64,000 nucleotides of DNA, taken from Rhodococcus sp. KBS0724. GTDB lineage: Bacteria > Actinomycetota > Actinomycetes > Mycobacteriales > Mycobacteriaceae. The position numbers and the translations under genes were made by a program. Shown piece by piece: positions 9,635 through 18,633 of this stretch; within the stretch, counting starts at the first letter, position 1; every line of letters begins with the position of its first letter. The DNA lies in assembly GCF_005938745.2 (NCBI RefSeq), contig NZ_VCBX02000001.1:4230501-4294500 (forward strand). Direction: 5' to 3'. The notes under the pieces are model-generated. The model saw nothing but the letters and a program-made list of their open reading frames with translations, was not told where the DNA came from and did no database searches.

Positions 9635-9650
9635 CTTACTCCCGAGTAAG
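9635..9650. promoter_or_regulatory. CTTACTC-N2-GAGTAAG palindrome upstream of fadE24-like gene
   Basis: Perfect 7-bp arms (9635-9641, 9644-9650) separated by CC, midway between the divergent kinase and acyl-CoA dehydrogenase starts. Size and symmetry fit a TetR-family operator, a common control for actinobacterial fatty acid genes. Confidence 0.6.
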
Positions 9651-9688
9651 ATAAGGGAGTCCAACGCCCCGACACCGAGAAACCCCTG

Positions 9689-11104
9689 GTGATCATGACC
9701 AAGCAAGACAGTGTGGCCCCGAGCAAGAGCCATGCCACGGCGCACCCTCGCGACACGTCCGCAGTCGGCCTCAACCCCGTCAAACGCGATGCGATGGGTG
9801 CTGCCATGCGCGTGCTGACCAAGATCACCGGTTCTGAGTTCGCAGACAAGTTCAACCTGCGCCAGACTATCGACCGGGTTACCTACGAGGGCACCAAGAC
9901 CGGCTTCAAGACTCTCGGCGCCGCTACGCGTGGCTTCAAGAAGGTCGCCGGCAACGACGCTCCCAAGCGGTTGCCGGACAACCCCGCCAAGAACGCCGAC
10001 TACTTCGATCTGACGCCCGACGACGACCAGAAGATGATCGTCGAGACCGTGCGCGAGTTCGCGTCGGAAATCCTGCGCACCGCAGCACACGACGCCGATG
10101 AGGCCGCTGCCGCTCCCGCCGATCTGACGAAGCGCGCAGCCGAACTCGGGATCACCTTGATCAACGTCCCCGAGGAACTCGACGGCGCCGCATCCGATCG
10201 TGGCGCGGTCACCAACTCGCTTGTTGCCGAAGCACTCTCACACGGAGACATGGGGCTGGCGCTGCCGATCCTCGCTCCCAGCGGCGTAGCCGTAGCCCTC
10301 ACTCAGTGGGGCACCGACGCGCAGCAGAAGACGTACCTCCCCGCATTCACCGGTGAACAGGTTCCCGGCGCCGCAGTGGTAGTCAACGAGCCTCGCGCAC
10401 TGTTCGATCCCTTTGCTCTGCAGACCAAAGCTGTTCGCTCCCCCAGCGGATACCGACTCAACGGTGTCAAGAGCCTGGTACCGGCCGCCGCGACATCGGA
10501 ACTTTTTGTCATCGCCGCGGAACTCGACGGCAAGCCGTCCTTCTTCATCGTGGAGTCGGACACCAAAGGCCTTGTCGTCGAAGCTGATCCCAGTATGGGA
10601 CTGCGGGCCGCATCGCTGGGCCGCTTGATCCTCACCGATGTCTCGGTTCCGGAATCCGCACTTCTCGGCGACGGCAACGCTGATCAGCGTAAGGCCGAAT
10701 ACGCCGACGCGATCCGCCTCGCCCGCCTCGGTTGGGCGTCGATGGCGGTAGGCACCAGCCAGGCTGTCCTGGACTACGTGATTCCGTACGTGAACGAGCG
10801 CGAAGCCTTCGGTGAGCCGATCAGCCATCGTCAGGCAGTTGCCTTCATGGTGGCCAACATCGCCATCGAACTGGACGGGATGCGTCTGGTCACGCTACGC
10901 GGCGCTTCGCGCGCCGAGCAGGGGTTGTCCTTTGCTCGTGAATCCGCCCTGGCCCGGAAGCTGGCTTCCGAGAAGGGCATGCAGATCGGCCTCGACGGTG
11001 TGCAACTCCTCGGTGGACACGGATTCACCAAGGAACATCCGGTCGAGCGCTGGTACCGCGATCTTCGAGCCATCGGCGTTGCCGAGGGCATTGTCCTCAT
11101 CTGA
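9689..11104 (+). CDS. Acyl-CoA dehydrogenase, FadE24-like
   Basis: 471 aa flavoprotein of the acyl-CoA dehydrogenase fold, for beta-oxidation of an unknown acyl- or sterol-side-chain-CoA. An N-terminal extension of about 100 residues precedes the helical domain; the middle beta domain and the FAD-binding C-terminal helices (GVQLLGGHGFTKEHPVERWYRDLRAIGVAEG) are recognisable. The Glu in AEG aligns with the usual catalytic Glu. It ends soon after that motif. Its pairing with the next gene mirrors Rv3139-Rv3140. Adjacent FadE pairs in mycobacteria have been described as forming alpha2beta2 enzymes, so these two may act together (inference). Starts: GTG 9689 or ATG 9695. Confidence 0.88.
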   Translation: MIMTKQDSVAPSKSHATAHPRDTSAVGLNPVKRDAMGAAMRVLTKITGSEFADKFNLRQTIDRVTYEGTKTGFKTLGAATRGFKKVAGNDAPKRLPDNPAKNADYFDLTPDDDQKMIVETVREFASEILRTAAHDADEAAAAPADLTKRAAELGITLINVPEELDGAASDRGAVTNSLVAEALSHGDMGLALPILAPSGVAVALTQWGTDAQQKTYLPAFTGEQVPGAAVVVNEPRALFDPFALQTKAVRSPSGYRLNGVKSLVPAAATSELFVIAAELDGKPSFFIVESDTKGLVVEADPSMGLRAASLGRLILTDVSVPESALLGDGNADQRKAEYADAIRLARLGWASMAVGTSQAVLDYVIPYVNEREAFGEPISHRQAVAFMVANIAIELDGMRLVTLRGASRAEQGLSFARESALARKLASEKGMQIGLDGVQLLGGHGFTKEHPVERWYRDLRAIGVAEGIVLI

Positions 11105-11131
11105 CGCCGCTGACTTTCCAGGAGAACCACG

Positions 11132-12334
11132 ATGATCAATCTCGAACTTCCCAAGAAGCTCAAAGCATCCGCGAACCAGGCGCATCAGGTCGCAGCTCAG
11201 ATCTTCCGACCCATCTCGCGTAAATACGATCTAGCCGAACACGAATACCCGGTCGAACTCGACACGATGGCCGCCATGGTCGAGGGTCTGTCCGACTCCG
11301 GTGGCGACATCGGCGGCGCTGCCGGCGGCCGAGCGGATTCCGGTAAGACCGGCAACGCCAACGGTGGCAATATGTCGGCACTGCTCAACTCCCTCGAAAC
11401 CTCTTGGGGCGACGTTGGTCTCATGCTCTCGATCCCTTACCAGGGACTCGGCAACGCGGCCATCGCGGCCGTCTCCACCGACGAGCAACTCGAACGGTTC
11501 GGCAAGGTATGGGCTTCGATGGCCATCACCGAGCCCAGCTTCGGATCCGACTCGGCAGCGGTCACCACCACAGCTGTTCTGGACGGTGACGAGTGGGTTC
11601 TCAACGGCGAGAAGATCTTTGTCACCGCCGGTGAGCGTTCCACGCACATCGTCGTCTGGGCGTCAGTCGACAAGTCCAAGGGCCGGGCGGCAATCAAGTC
11701 ATTTGTCGTGCCGCGTGACGCGCCGGGCCTGAGCGTCGCTCGTCTCGAGCACAAACTGGGTATCAAAGCGTCCGACACCGCCGTACTGCTGCTCCAGGAC
11801 TGCCGAATCCCCGCGGACAACATCCTCGGCAGCGCAGAGGTCAACGTCGAGAAGGGCTTTGCCGGCGTCATGCAGACGTTCGACAACACCCGTCCGATGG
11901 TCGCCGCGATGGCTATCGGCGTCGGCCGCGCCGCCCTCGAAGAATTGCGCACCATCTTTACGGAAGCGGGCGTCGAGGTCTCGTACGACACACCGGCCTA
12001 CAACCAGCACGCGGCAGCCGCCGAGTTCCTTCGGATGGAAGCTGATTGGGAAGCTGCCTACCTGCTCGCACTGCGCGCGGCCTGGATGGCGGACAACAAG
12101 AAGCCGAACTCCCTCGAGGCATCGATGTCCAAGGCCAAGGCCGGCCGCACGGGCACCGACATCACCCTCAAGGCAGTGGAACTCGCCGGAACGTACGGCT
12201 ACTCACAGCGTCCGTTGCTCGAGAAGTGGGGTCGAGACTCCAAGATCCTCGACATCTTCGAGGGTACTCAGCAGATTCAGCAGCTGATCATCGCTCGTCG
12301 TCTGCTGGGTAAGACCTCTGCCGAACTGAAGTAA
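11132..12334 (+). CDS. Acyl-CoA dehydrogenase, FadE23-like
   Basis: 400 aa acyl-CoA dehydrogenase. Substrate/FAD loop ITEPSFGSDSAAVTTTA, and C-terminal signature YGYSQRPLLEKWGRDSKILDIFEGTQQIQ with the Glu of FEGT at the usual catalytic position. SD AGGAG 7 nt upstream of the ATG; 27 bp after the fadE24-like gene, hence the same operon. Substrate not inferable; heteromeric partnership with the upstream gene is likely by analogy. Confidence 0.9.
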   Translation: MINLELPKKLKASANQAHQVAAQIFRPISRKYDLAEHEYPVELDTMAAMVEGLSDSGGDIGGAAGGRADSGKTGNANGGNMSALLNSLETSWGDVGLMLSIPYQGLGNAAIAAVSTDEQLERFGKVWASMAITEPSFGSDSAAVTTTAVLDGDEWVLNGEKIFVTAGERSTHIVVWASVDKSKGRAAIKSFVVPRDAPGLSVARLEHKLGIKASDTAVLLLQDCRIPADNILGSAEVNVEKGFAGVMQTFDNTRPMVAAMAIGVGRAALEELRTIFTEAGVEVSYDTPAYNQHAAAAEFLRMEADWEAAYLLALRAAWMADNKKPNSLEASMSKAKAGRTGTDITLKAVELAGTYGYSQRPLLEKWGRDSKILDIFEGTQQIQQLIIARRLLGKTSAELK

Positions 12335-12350
12335 AACAAGGCACCGAGAT

Positions 12351-12405
12351 CGTCGGTGAAAGTCTCTGATTTCGATTAGTCTGAGATCCGGTCCTTTCAC
12401 CGACG
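12351..12405 (+). promoter_or_regulatory. 12-bp inverted repeat in the leader of the acyl-CoA synthetase gene
   Basis: CGTCGGTGAAAG (12351-12362) and its exact complement CTTTCACCGACG (12394-12405) enclose 31 nt and end 8 nt before the AAGAGG ribosome binding site. No U tract follows, so it is more likely a leader hairpin or long operator than a terminator. Confidence 0.55.
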
Positions 12406-12423
12406 CTCGGAAGAGGTTTACCC

Positions 12424-14049
12424 ATGCCCGGATTGGCCACCAAGATCGCAGACACCATCGGCGCCGTGGGAGTAATGGCTCGAGCGGGCCTGATTCCATT
12501 TCCCCGCCTCGACAAGGGCCTGAAATCCATTGCAGCCGTGGACAAATACGGCCCCTTTGCCGGACCCGTCCATGCGCATGCAGAAGGTGGTCTCGACGCG
12601 GTAGCCATCATCGACGAACGTGGATCCATCACGTATACCGAACTGGAACGACAGAGCAACGCACTCGTTCGGGCCTGGCAGGCCGACGGCATCACATCCG
12701 AATCCGTAATGGGCGCTATGTGCCGGAACCATCGAGGCCTGGTTCTGACCATGCTCGCGGCAGCCAAGAACGGCACCAAACTTGTCCTCATGAACACGGG
12801 CTTTGCGCGCCCTCAACTGGTCGACGTCGCGGCCCGTGAAAATGTCGCGGCATTCGTCTACGACGACGAGTTCACCGAAGTCGCCGACGCCCTCCCCGCG
12901 GCCAGCAGACGATACCGATCCTGGACAGAGCGGGAAAACACCACCATCCGCACCCTCGATGACGTCATTGCGGGTCGAAGCACCTCCGCGGTGCCCGCGC
13001 CGGAGCGCAATGGTGGGTTTGTACTTCTGACCAGCGGAACCACCGGAACCCCGAAAGGCGCGCCGCGCAGCCACACGTCACCGTTGGCGTCGGCGCAGTT
13101 CCTCGACCGGGTACCACTGCGCCGCGGGCAGACGATGATGATGGCAGCACCCGCGTTCCACGGCACCGGCGTCTCCCAGTTCGCGCTCGCGCTCGGATTG
13201 GGACAGACCGTCGTGATGCATCGGAAATTCGACCCCGAGAACACGATCAGGCTTGTGGCGCAACACAAGTGCGACAGCCTTGTCGTGGTTCCGACTATGC
13301 TGACCCGCATCATCGACCTCGGCCCCGAAGTACTGTCGAAGTACGACACTTCACATCTGAAGATCATTTTCTCCGCCGGGTCGTCGCTCTCACCCGATCT
13401 GTGCAAACGAGTAACGGAGGCATTCGGCTACGTTCTCTATAACCTGTACGGATCCACCGAAGTAGCGGTCGCCACTGTCGCCACACCCGAAGATCTCACC
13501 ATCGCACCGGGCACCGCCGGCCGGGCGCCCGTCACGTGCCACGTCGAACTGTTCGACGACAAAAACCAGAAAATCAACTCCCCCCACACAATCGGGCGAA
13601 TCTTCGTCTCGAGCGGCCTCAGCTTCGAGGGGTACACAGACGGCCGCGACAAGGAGCGCATCAACGGACTCCTCTCCACCGGCGACGTCGGGCACTTCGA
13701 CGCCAACGGTCTACTGTTTGTCGACGGCCGCGACGACGACATGATCGTCTCCGGCGGCGAAAATGTGTATCCCCTCGAAGTCGAGAACCTACTTGCTGAT
13801 CACGCGGATGTACTGGAAGCTGCGGTAATCGGTGTGGAGGACGCAGACTTCGGGCACCGACTGCGCGCGTTTGTCGTCATCGCCCCCGGCGCAGACAAGA
13901 ACGCCGAGGATCTGAAAACGCATGTTCGTTCCAACTTGGCGCGCTACAAGGTGCCCCGTGAAATCCTGTTCATCGACGAACTCCCCCGCAATGCAACGGG
14001 AAAGCTGTTGCGCCGCGTACTGATCGAGATGGACGTCGACGAACACTAG
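12424..14049 (+). CDS. Long-chain acyl-CoA synthetase (FadD, AMP-forming)
   Basis: 541 aa ANL-superfamily enzyme activating a fatty acid through an acyl-AMP to its CoA thioester. P-loop LLTSGTTGTPKGAPRSH (about residues 200-216), A5-like LYNLYGSTE, A7 STGDVGHFDANGLLFVDGRDDDMI, hinge GGENVYPLEVE and catalytic Lys in NATGKLLRR. It resembles mycobacterial FadD12-type proteins. SD AAGAGG upstream of the ATG. Encoded after the two acyl-CoA dehydrogenases, so it may supply their substrate, though the leader hairpin suggests its own control. Confidence 0.9.
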   Translation: MPGLATKIADTIGAVGVMARAGLIPFPRLDKGLKSIAAVDKYGPFAGPVHAHAEGGLDAVAIIDERGSITYTELERQSNALVRAWQADGITSESVMGAMCRNHRGLVLTMLAAAKNGTKLVLMNTGFARPQLVDVAARENVAAFVYDDEFTEVADALPAASRRYRSWTERENTTIRTLDDVIAGRSTSAVPAPERNGGFVLLTSGTTGTPKGAPRSHTSPLASAQFLDRVPLRRGQTMMMAAPAFHGTGVSQFALALGLGQTVVMHRKFDPENTIRLVAQHKCDSLVVVPTMLTRIIDLGPEVLSKYDTSHLKIIFSAGSSLSPDLCKRVTEAFGYVLYNLYGSTEVAVATVATPEDLTIAPGTAGRAPVTCHVELFDDKNQKINSPHTIGRIFVSSGLSFEGYTDGRDKERINGLLSTGDVGHFDANGLLFVDGRDDDMIVSGGENVYPLEVENLLADHADVLEAAVIGVEDADFGHRLRAFVVIAPGADKNAEDLKTHVRSNLARYKVPREILFIDELPRNATGKLLRRVLIEMDVDEH

Positions 14050-14067
14050 CCTTCACCGGTGCGATCG

Positions 14068-15402
14068 TCACAGCGCCGTGAGTGCACTGATCAACTCCAC
14101 CTCGTCCACCCGCGTCGAGTGCCCGTCGCGAATGACAACCTCACCGGCAACCAGAACGGTGTCGACGATCTGCCGGGTGCCGGTCGTGAGAATGGATGCA
14201 CCCGGGTCGCGCACCGGCAGGCATCCGAAGTCTCTCTCGAACCGAATCATGGTGAGATCAGCAGCATCTCCCACCGACACACCGCCGGATCGCGGCGGCA
14301 AGCCGAGCGCACTGTTGGCGCCGCCGGTAGCGATATCGAGCATGACACCAAAACCGAGCAGGTCCGCACGTGATCGGGTGGCCCGCTGCACGTAGGCACC
14401 GGTACGCAGGGTTTCGAGCATGTCCTGCGTGTCGTTACTGGCTGCGCCGTCCACCCCCAGACCCACAGCGAGACCAGCTTCGAGGAAACTCGGAACCGGC
14501 GCAACCCCGCTACCGAGTCGCATGTTGCTCACCGGGTTGTACGAGACACCAACTCCCCTCTCTGCCAGCACTTTTTGACCACGATCATCGAGTTCGACAC
14601 AATGAACCGCGAGAACTCGATCCCACAGGAAATCATTCGAGTCCAGAAACTCGACCGCACCCATCCCCGCATGTTCGGTGCACATCATATTGTCGGTCTG
14701 AGTCTCGAGAAGATGTATCGATACGGTCAGTCCTCGCGCCTGCGCGAATTCCCGCACCTGCGCCATCCCCTCCGGAGTGAGCGATCGCGGATTCGGCACT
14801 GCCACAGCAGCATCGATGCGCGAACCGGCGACATCTCGCATTATCTGATCGGTGTGGGCGAGGACGTCGCCGAGTGGCTGCAAAAGCCTGGGATCGAACC
14901 CCCACTTACGCGTCGGGTCCGAGCGATCCCCCACCCCGCGACCCAGAAGGGCACGAATCCCCGTGTCCCGCAATCCCCGGATGACGGCGTCGTGGACCTC
15001 GCTCGACGGGTGCGGCCACATGTGTTCCACCAAGGTTGTGGTGCCGCTCCGCAGGGCCTCCAGGCTGGCCGCAACTGTTGCGGTATATGCCTTCTCCGGA
15101 GTGATCAGCACCGATTCCTCGGCAACGGCCAGCAGCCATTCGAGTAGTGGGGTTCCCTCCGCGATACCTCGCATCAGCGACTGCTGGATGTGCGTGTGGG
15201 TGTTGACGAATCCGGGAATCAGGTACGCCCCGGACCCGTCCACCCTCCCGGAGTTCGGGCCGCTCGGAGCCGCGGTACCGCGCGACGCCTCGATCGCGGT
15301 GACAATTCCGTCCGTCACAACGACGTCGCGACCTTCGAGCCAATGCCTGCCGCTGTAGACAGTGACATCGGTGATGGTGGTGCTGGCGGGTGCGGTACTC
15401 AT
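14068..15402 (-). CDS. Amidohydrolase (chlorohydrolase/cytosine deaminase-like)
   Basis: 444 aa metal-dependent hydrolase of the TrzN/AtzA/SsnA branch. Metal ligands: HxH in FVNTHTHIQQ, His in SIHLLETQTD, His in LAVHCVELDD and Asp in GLGVDGAASND. These enzymes hydrolytically deaminate or dechlorinate N-heterocycles such as guanine derivatives, cytosine analogues or triazines; the substrate here is unknown. SD GGAGAAAACG before the ATG. First catabolic gene of a cluster with an importer and two 2OG oxygenases, suggesting use of a nitrogen heterocycle or related amine (inference). Confidence 0.85.
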   Translation of the reverse strand: MSTAPASTTITDVTVYSGRHWLEGRDVVVTDGIVTAIEASRGTAAPSGPNSGRVDGSGAYLIPGFVNTHTHIQQSLMRGIAEGTPLLEWLLAVAEESVLITPEKAYTATVAASLEALRSGTTTLVEHMWPHPSSEVHDAVIRGLRDTGIRALLGRGVGDRSDPTRKWGFDPRLLQPLGDVLAHTDQIMRDVAGSRIDAAVAVPNPRSLTPEGMAQVREFAQARGLTVSIHLLETQTDNMMCTEHAGMGAVEFLDSNDFLWDRVLAVHCVELDDRGQKVLAERGVGVSYNPVSNMRLGSGVAPVPSFLEAGLAVGLGVDGAASNDTQDMLETLRTGAYVQRATRSRADLLGFGVMLDIATGGANSALGLPPRSGGVSVGDAADLTMIRFERDFGCLPVRDPGASILTTGTRQIVDTVLVAGEVVIRDGHSTRVDEVELISALTAL

Positions 15403-15427
15403 CGTTTTCTCCGTATCTTCGGTCGCC

Positions 15428-16405
15428 TCAGCGGGCGAAGTTGGCGTTCACGCGCTGGTAGATGTAGTCCTCGGCGGTGATCGGCGGATACTTCCCGGCC
15501 GGACCTTCGATCACGATGTCGCGGTTGGCCTGCGCGAAGAATGCCAGGCTGTATCGAGGGCCGCGGTAGTCGTCCGGGCCAGGGCTCTTGACGCGATGGA
15601 AGTTCGACGGCAGTACATCGTCGCTCCATCGCATCAGCATGTCACCGATGTTGCAGGTGATGGCTTCCTCGGCGGGTTCCACCGACGTCCATTCCTGGGT
15701 CTCCATCTCCTTTCCTGGGCACAACTGCAGTCCGCCCTGACCGTCGCGTTGGAAAAGCAACGTCAGGCAGTCGAAATCGGTGTGGGCGCCGGCCCGCCAC
15801 ATTCCCTCGACATCGGCATCCGGAGCAAGCGGGAAGTAGTGCAGCAACCGGAGAGTGCTCTGGTAGCTGGCGAGAGACGGATCGTGAGCCTTCGTGAAGA
15901 AGTCGCGCTCGAATCCGAGTTTGTCAGCGAAGCACGACAGCAGTGCCATCGCGACGCCCCAGCATCGTGACTCGAAGTCGAGAATAGTTTCGCGGAAACC
16001 CGCAAGTTCCTCGTCCGTGGGCCACAGGTCACCCATGTGGGGCCGAGTTACCTGGTAGGACTCCTTCTGGTCGGGCGTCCCGATCGACGGCCGCACTTGC
16101 GACATGCTCTCCCAGCCGGAATTGAATCCCCTCTTCAGCGGATACTGGGCCTTGACCTCGCTTTGCAGCGCAAAGAAGTTCTCGGTCGCGGCAAACGCCT
16201 TGCGCACTTCACCGATGTCGATTCCGTGGTTGATTACCTGAAAGAATCCGATATCCGTTGCAGCCGACCATAACTCGTCGGCTATTTCACTTCGACGGTT
16301 CTCGAAATCGGAGAGATCGATCCGACGCACTTCGCGGTCGGTTGTTTCGGTACCAAGGCCGCCCATACGGCTCTCGCGGTTGAGTTCTGTCATCTCGTAC
16401 GTCAT
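15428..16405 (-). CDS. 2-oxoglutarate/Fe(II) oxygenase, isopenicillin N synthase-like (copy 1)
   Basis: 325 aa, DIOX_N domain then the double-stranded beta-helix 2OG-FeII_Oxy domain. Fe ligands HxD in GAHTDFDCLTLLF and distal His in NFHRVKSP; 2OG-binding R-x-S in PRYSLAFFA. The N-terminus contains FFQVINHGID, typical of the family. It is 25 bp upstream of the amidohydrolase and 18 bp downstream of the binding-protein gene, so one operon. Members range from thymine hydroxylase to amino-acid oxidases; a hydroxylation or N-demethylation of the imported compound is the best guess. Confidence 0.88.
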   Translation of the reverse strand: MTYEMTELNRESRMGGLGTETTDREVRRIDLSDFENRRSEIADELWSAATDIGFFQVINHGIDIGEVRKAFAATENFFALQSEVKAQYPLKRGFNSGWESMSQVRPSIGTPDQKESYQVTRPHMGDLWPTDEELAGFRETILDFESRCWGVAMALLSCFADKLGFERDFFTKAHDPSLASYQSTLRLLHYFPLAPDADVEGMWRAGAHTDFDCLTLLFQRDGQGGLQLCPGKEMETQEWTSVEPAEEAITCNIGDMLMRWSDDVLPSNFHRVKSPGPDDYRGPRYSLAFFAQANRDIVIEGPAGKYPPITAEDYIYQRVNANFAR

Positions 16406-16423
16406 GATTTTCCAGGCTCCTGA

Positions 16424-17599
16424 TCAGCGGATTCCGATGGACGGATTGGTGAACTGGTTGGTATAGATCTGCTGCGCGGTCAGTGAATCCGGAATCGCGG
16501 CACCGCCTGCCACCAGGACGGGCGTCAGGTCAGCGACGTTTCGGGCGACTCGGGCCATGTCATAGGTTCCCACAGAACCGTCGGCCTCGTTTGCAATCAA
16601 TCCTTCGTCCTTCAACATCTGAGCACTGAAGGCAGCTTCGCCCTCGGTGTAGGGGCTGAACGAAATATCCTGCGAGACAACGTCGACGATCGTGTCATTC
16701 GCCGCGCCCGGATCACTGATGTAGTCGGCGCTCGCCTGCTGGATGATCGGTACCAACTTGGTCAGGCACGACGAGAGCGATTCTACTTTGTCGGCGCGGA
16801 CCGACACGTTGGACGCATAGATATCGAAGCCCGAATCCTTCAGCAGGTCAAAGGAAACCGGCTTGTCCCATGCCGGGGTCTCGTTCTCGTACGTATACGG
16901 TTCGGAATTCGCGAACCCCTGCTGCGCAATGGTCGGATCGCCGACGAAACGCGACGGTGCGCCGTCGTAACTCGTGTCGAGTTGCGACTGCTTCAACAAC
17001 CCCTTCGCAACCAGCCACTGCGGAAACAACTGTTCCTTCGAGACCACGACGCTTGCATCGGTTTTCCCGATATCGGCAACACTCTTCCACTCGGGGTGCG
17101 ACGCGGGGTCCCACATCACGATTGCCGGACTGTACTTGAGCAGTGGGGTCACCGCCATGACGGGCTGGCTCGCCGACGCGGCAATCACCTGGTCGCCATG
17201 GATCAGCCCCAGCGTGATCGAATCGTCGACGTACATCTGAGAACTGACGGACTGAAATCCGATAGCGGGGCCGCCGGCCCGAAGTGTGAGATCGACGCCG
17301 GTATCCTTGCCGCCCGCGACCAGAGTGCCGCTGACCGACTTGTCGTCGGTATCGACCGTATATCCCGGCCCGAGCATCTCGAACAGCGCGCCCATATCCG
17401 ACTGGGGCTGCCATTGCAGCTGCACTACAACGTTTTCCGGGCACGCTCCGGCAAGCATCTGTGCTTCCGCCGCCGGTTCGAGCGCCTCTGACGCAACTGC
17501 CGTGTCGGCGTCACTCGAACTGCATGCACTCAATCCGAATGCAGCAAGCAGTGCGAGGGCGATACTGGCGGTTCCCACAGTTGTGCGATTGGGACTCAC
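16424..17599 (-). CDS. ABC transporter solute-binding lipoprotein (NMT1/SsuA-like)
   Basis: 391 aa. Lipoprotein signal ending at FGLSAC (Cys about residue 26), then a periplasmic-binding-protein fold related to the NMT1/ThiY/SsuA group, which binds pyrimidines, nitrate or sulfonates. GTG start with SD GAGGAG. Divergently transcribed from the ATPase/permease pair 17851-19493, which otherwise lacks a binding protein; together they make a complete importer. The ligand cannot be read from sequence, though the neighbouring amidohydrolase and oxygenases point to an N-heterocycle. Confidence 0.88.
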   Translation of the reverse strand: MSPNRTTVGTASIALALLAAFGLSACSSSDADTAVASEALEPAAEAQMLAGACPENVVVQLQWQPQSDMGALFEMLGPGYTVDTDDKSVSGTLVAGGKDTGVDLTLRAGGPAIGFQSVSSQMYVDDSITLGLIHGDQVIAASASQPVMAVTPLLKYSPAIVMWDPASHPEWKSVADIGKTDASVVVSKEQLFPQWLVAKGLLKQSQLDTSYDGAPSRFVGDPTIAQQGFANSEPYTYENETPAWDKPVSFDLLKDSGFDIYASNVSVRADKVESLSSCLTKLVPIIQQASADYISDPGAANDTIVDVVSQDISFSPYTEGEAAFSAQMLKDEGLIANEADGSVGTYDMARVARNVADLTPVLVAGGAAIPDSLTAQQIYTNQFTNPSIGIR

Positions 17600-17638
17600 G
17601 GGGTTCTCCTCGAATGACTCTTGAATGAACTAGCTCTG

Positions 17639-17829
17639 ACATGCAGATTGTGGATGAGCAGAGTCTGTATCACTTCGATTACATGCAGATTCCGCATTGT
17701 TTCTCGCAGGTTAAACATTCGAGATAACCAATTTACCTGCGATGTCACAGCCAATTAACACTGAGAAATCCGCACGACATACATGCAATCCAAACTCGAA
17801 CGCAGCAGAATACAGATATTTTGCATGCA
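17639..17829. promoter_or_regulatory. ACATGCA repeats in the divergent catabolic promoter region
   Basis: ACATGCAGATT occurs at 17639-17649 and 17681-17691 (42 bp apart, four helical turns), ACATGCAATC at 17781-17790 and the palindrome TGCATGCA at 17822-17829. All lie in the 251-bp gap between the divergent binding-protein and ATPase genes. Likely sites for the cluster's GntR regulator (inference). Confidence 0.5.
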
Positions 17830-17850
17830 TCACACGATCCGGAGGCACGG

Positions 17851-18633
17851 ATGAAACTCGCAAACACGATGCAGGACACCGACGCACGCAGACTGACCAC
17901 GTCCATGCAGATGGCCTTCACCGATGTCGTGAAGAAGTTCGACACCGGCACGGTGGCACTGGACGGCATCAACCTCGATGTGCGTCGTGGCGACTTCGTG
18001 GCCGTGGTCGGCCCGTCCGGCTGCGGAAAGTCGACACTGTTGCGCATGGCAGCCGGTCTCGAGCGCCCTACCAGTGGATCCGTTGCACTCGACACCGAGT
18101 CAGTTGGCTTCATCTTCCAGGAACCGACGCTGTTGCCGTGGCGAACAGTGCAATCCAATGTCGAGTTGTCGGCCGAGTTGGGCGGTGTACCCAAAGCTCT
18201 CCGTCGTGAACGCGGCACCGACGCCATCAATGCAGTCGGCCTGCGCGACTTCTCGGGGCAACTGCCCAATGCACTGTCCGGCGGCATGAAGATGCGAGTG
18301 TCTCTCGCCCGGGCTCTGACCCTGGCTCCGGAGGTCATGCTCCTGGACGAGCCGTTCGGCGCTCTCGACGAAATGACTCGCCTCGACATGCAGGTCGAAC
18401 TTCAACGGCTGTACGCGGACAAGGGATTCACCGCGATGTTCATCACGCATTCGGTGTCCGAGGCGGTGTACCTCGCCAACAAGGTTGTCATCATGACCGC
18501 GCGACCTGGTCGCATCCATTCTGTCGTCGACATCGACTTTCCTTACCCACGCAGCCCGGAACTGCGGTACGACGCCCGCTTCACCGAATACGTCGCCGAA
18601 ATTTCGGCCAGTCTGCACGGGAGCATCCGATGA
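17851..18633 (+). CDS. ABC transporter ATP-binding protein (SsuB/TauB-like)
   Basis: 260 aa. Walker A GPSGCGKST, Q-loop FQEPTLLPW, signature LSGGMKMRV, Walker B VMLLDEPFGALDE, H-loop ITHSVSEA: the nitrate/sulfonate/taurine type of ATPase. ATG at 17851 has a perfect GGAGG 5 nt upstream; the frame extends 10 codons further without a better start. The ATGA overlap with the permease implies coupling. Confidence 0.92.
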   Translation: MKLANTMQDTDARRLTTSMQMAFTDVVKKFDTGTVALDGINLDVRRGDFVAVVGPSGCGKSTLLRMAAGLERPTSGSVALDTESVGFIFQEPTLLPWRTVQSNVELSAELGGVPKALRRERGTDAINAVGLRDFSGQLPNALSGGMKMRVSLARALTLAPEVMLLDEPFGALDEMTRLDMQVELQRLYADKGFTAMFITHSVSEAVYLANKVVIMTARPGRIHSVVDIDFPYPRSPELRYDARFTEYVAEISASLHGSIR

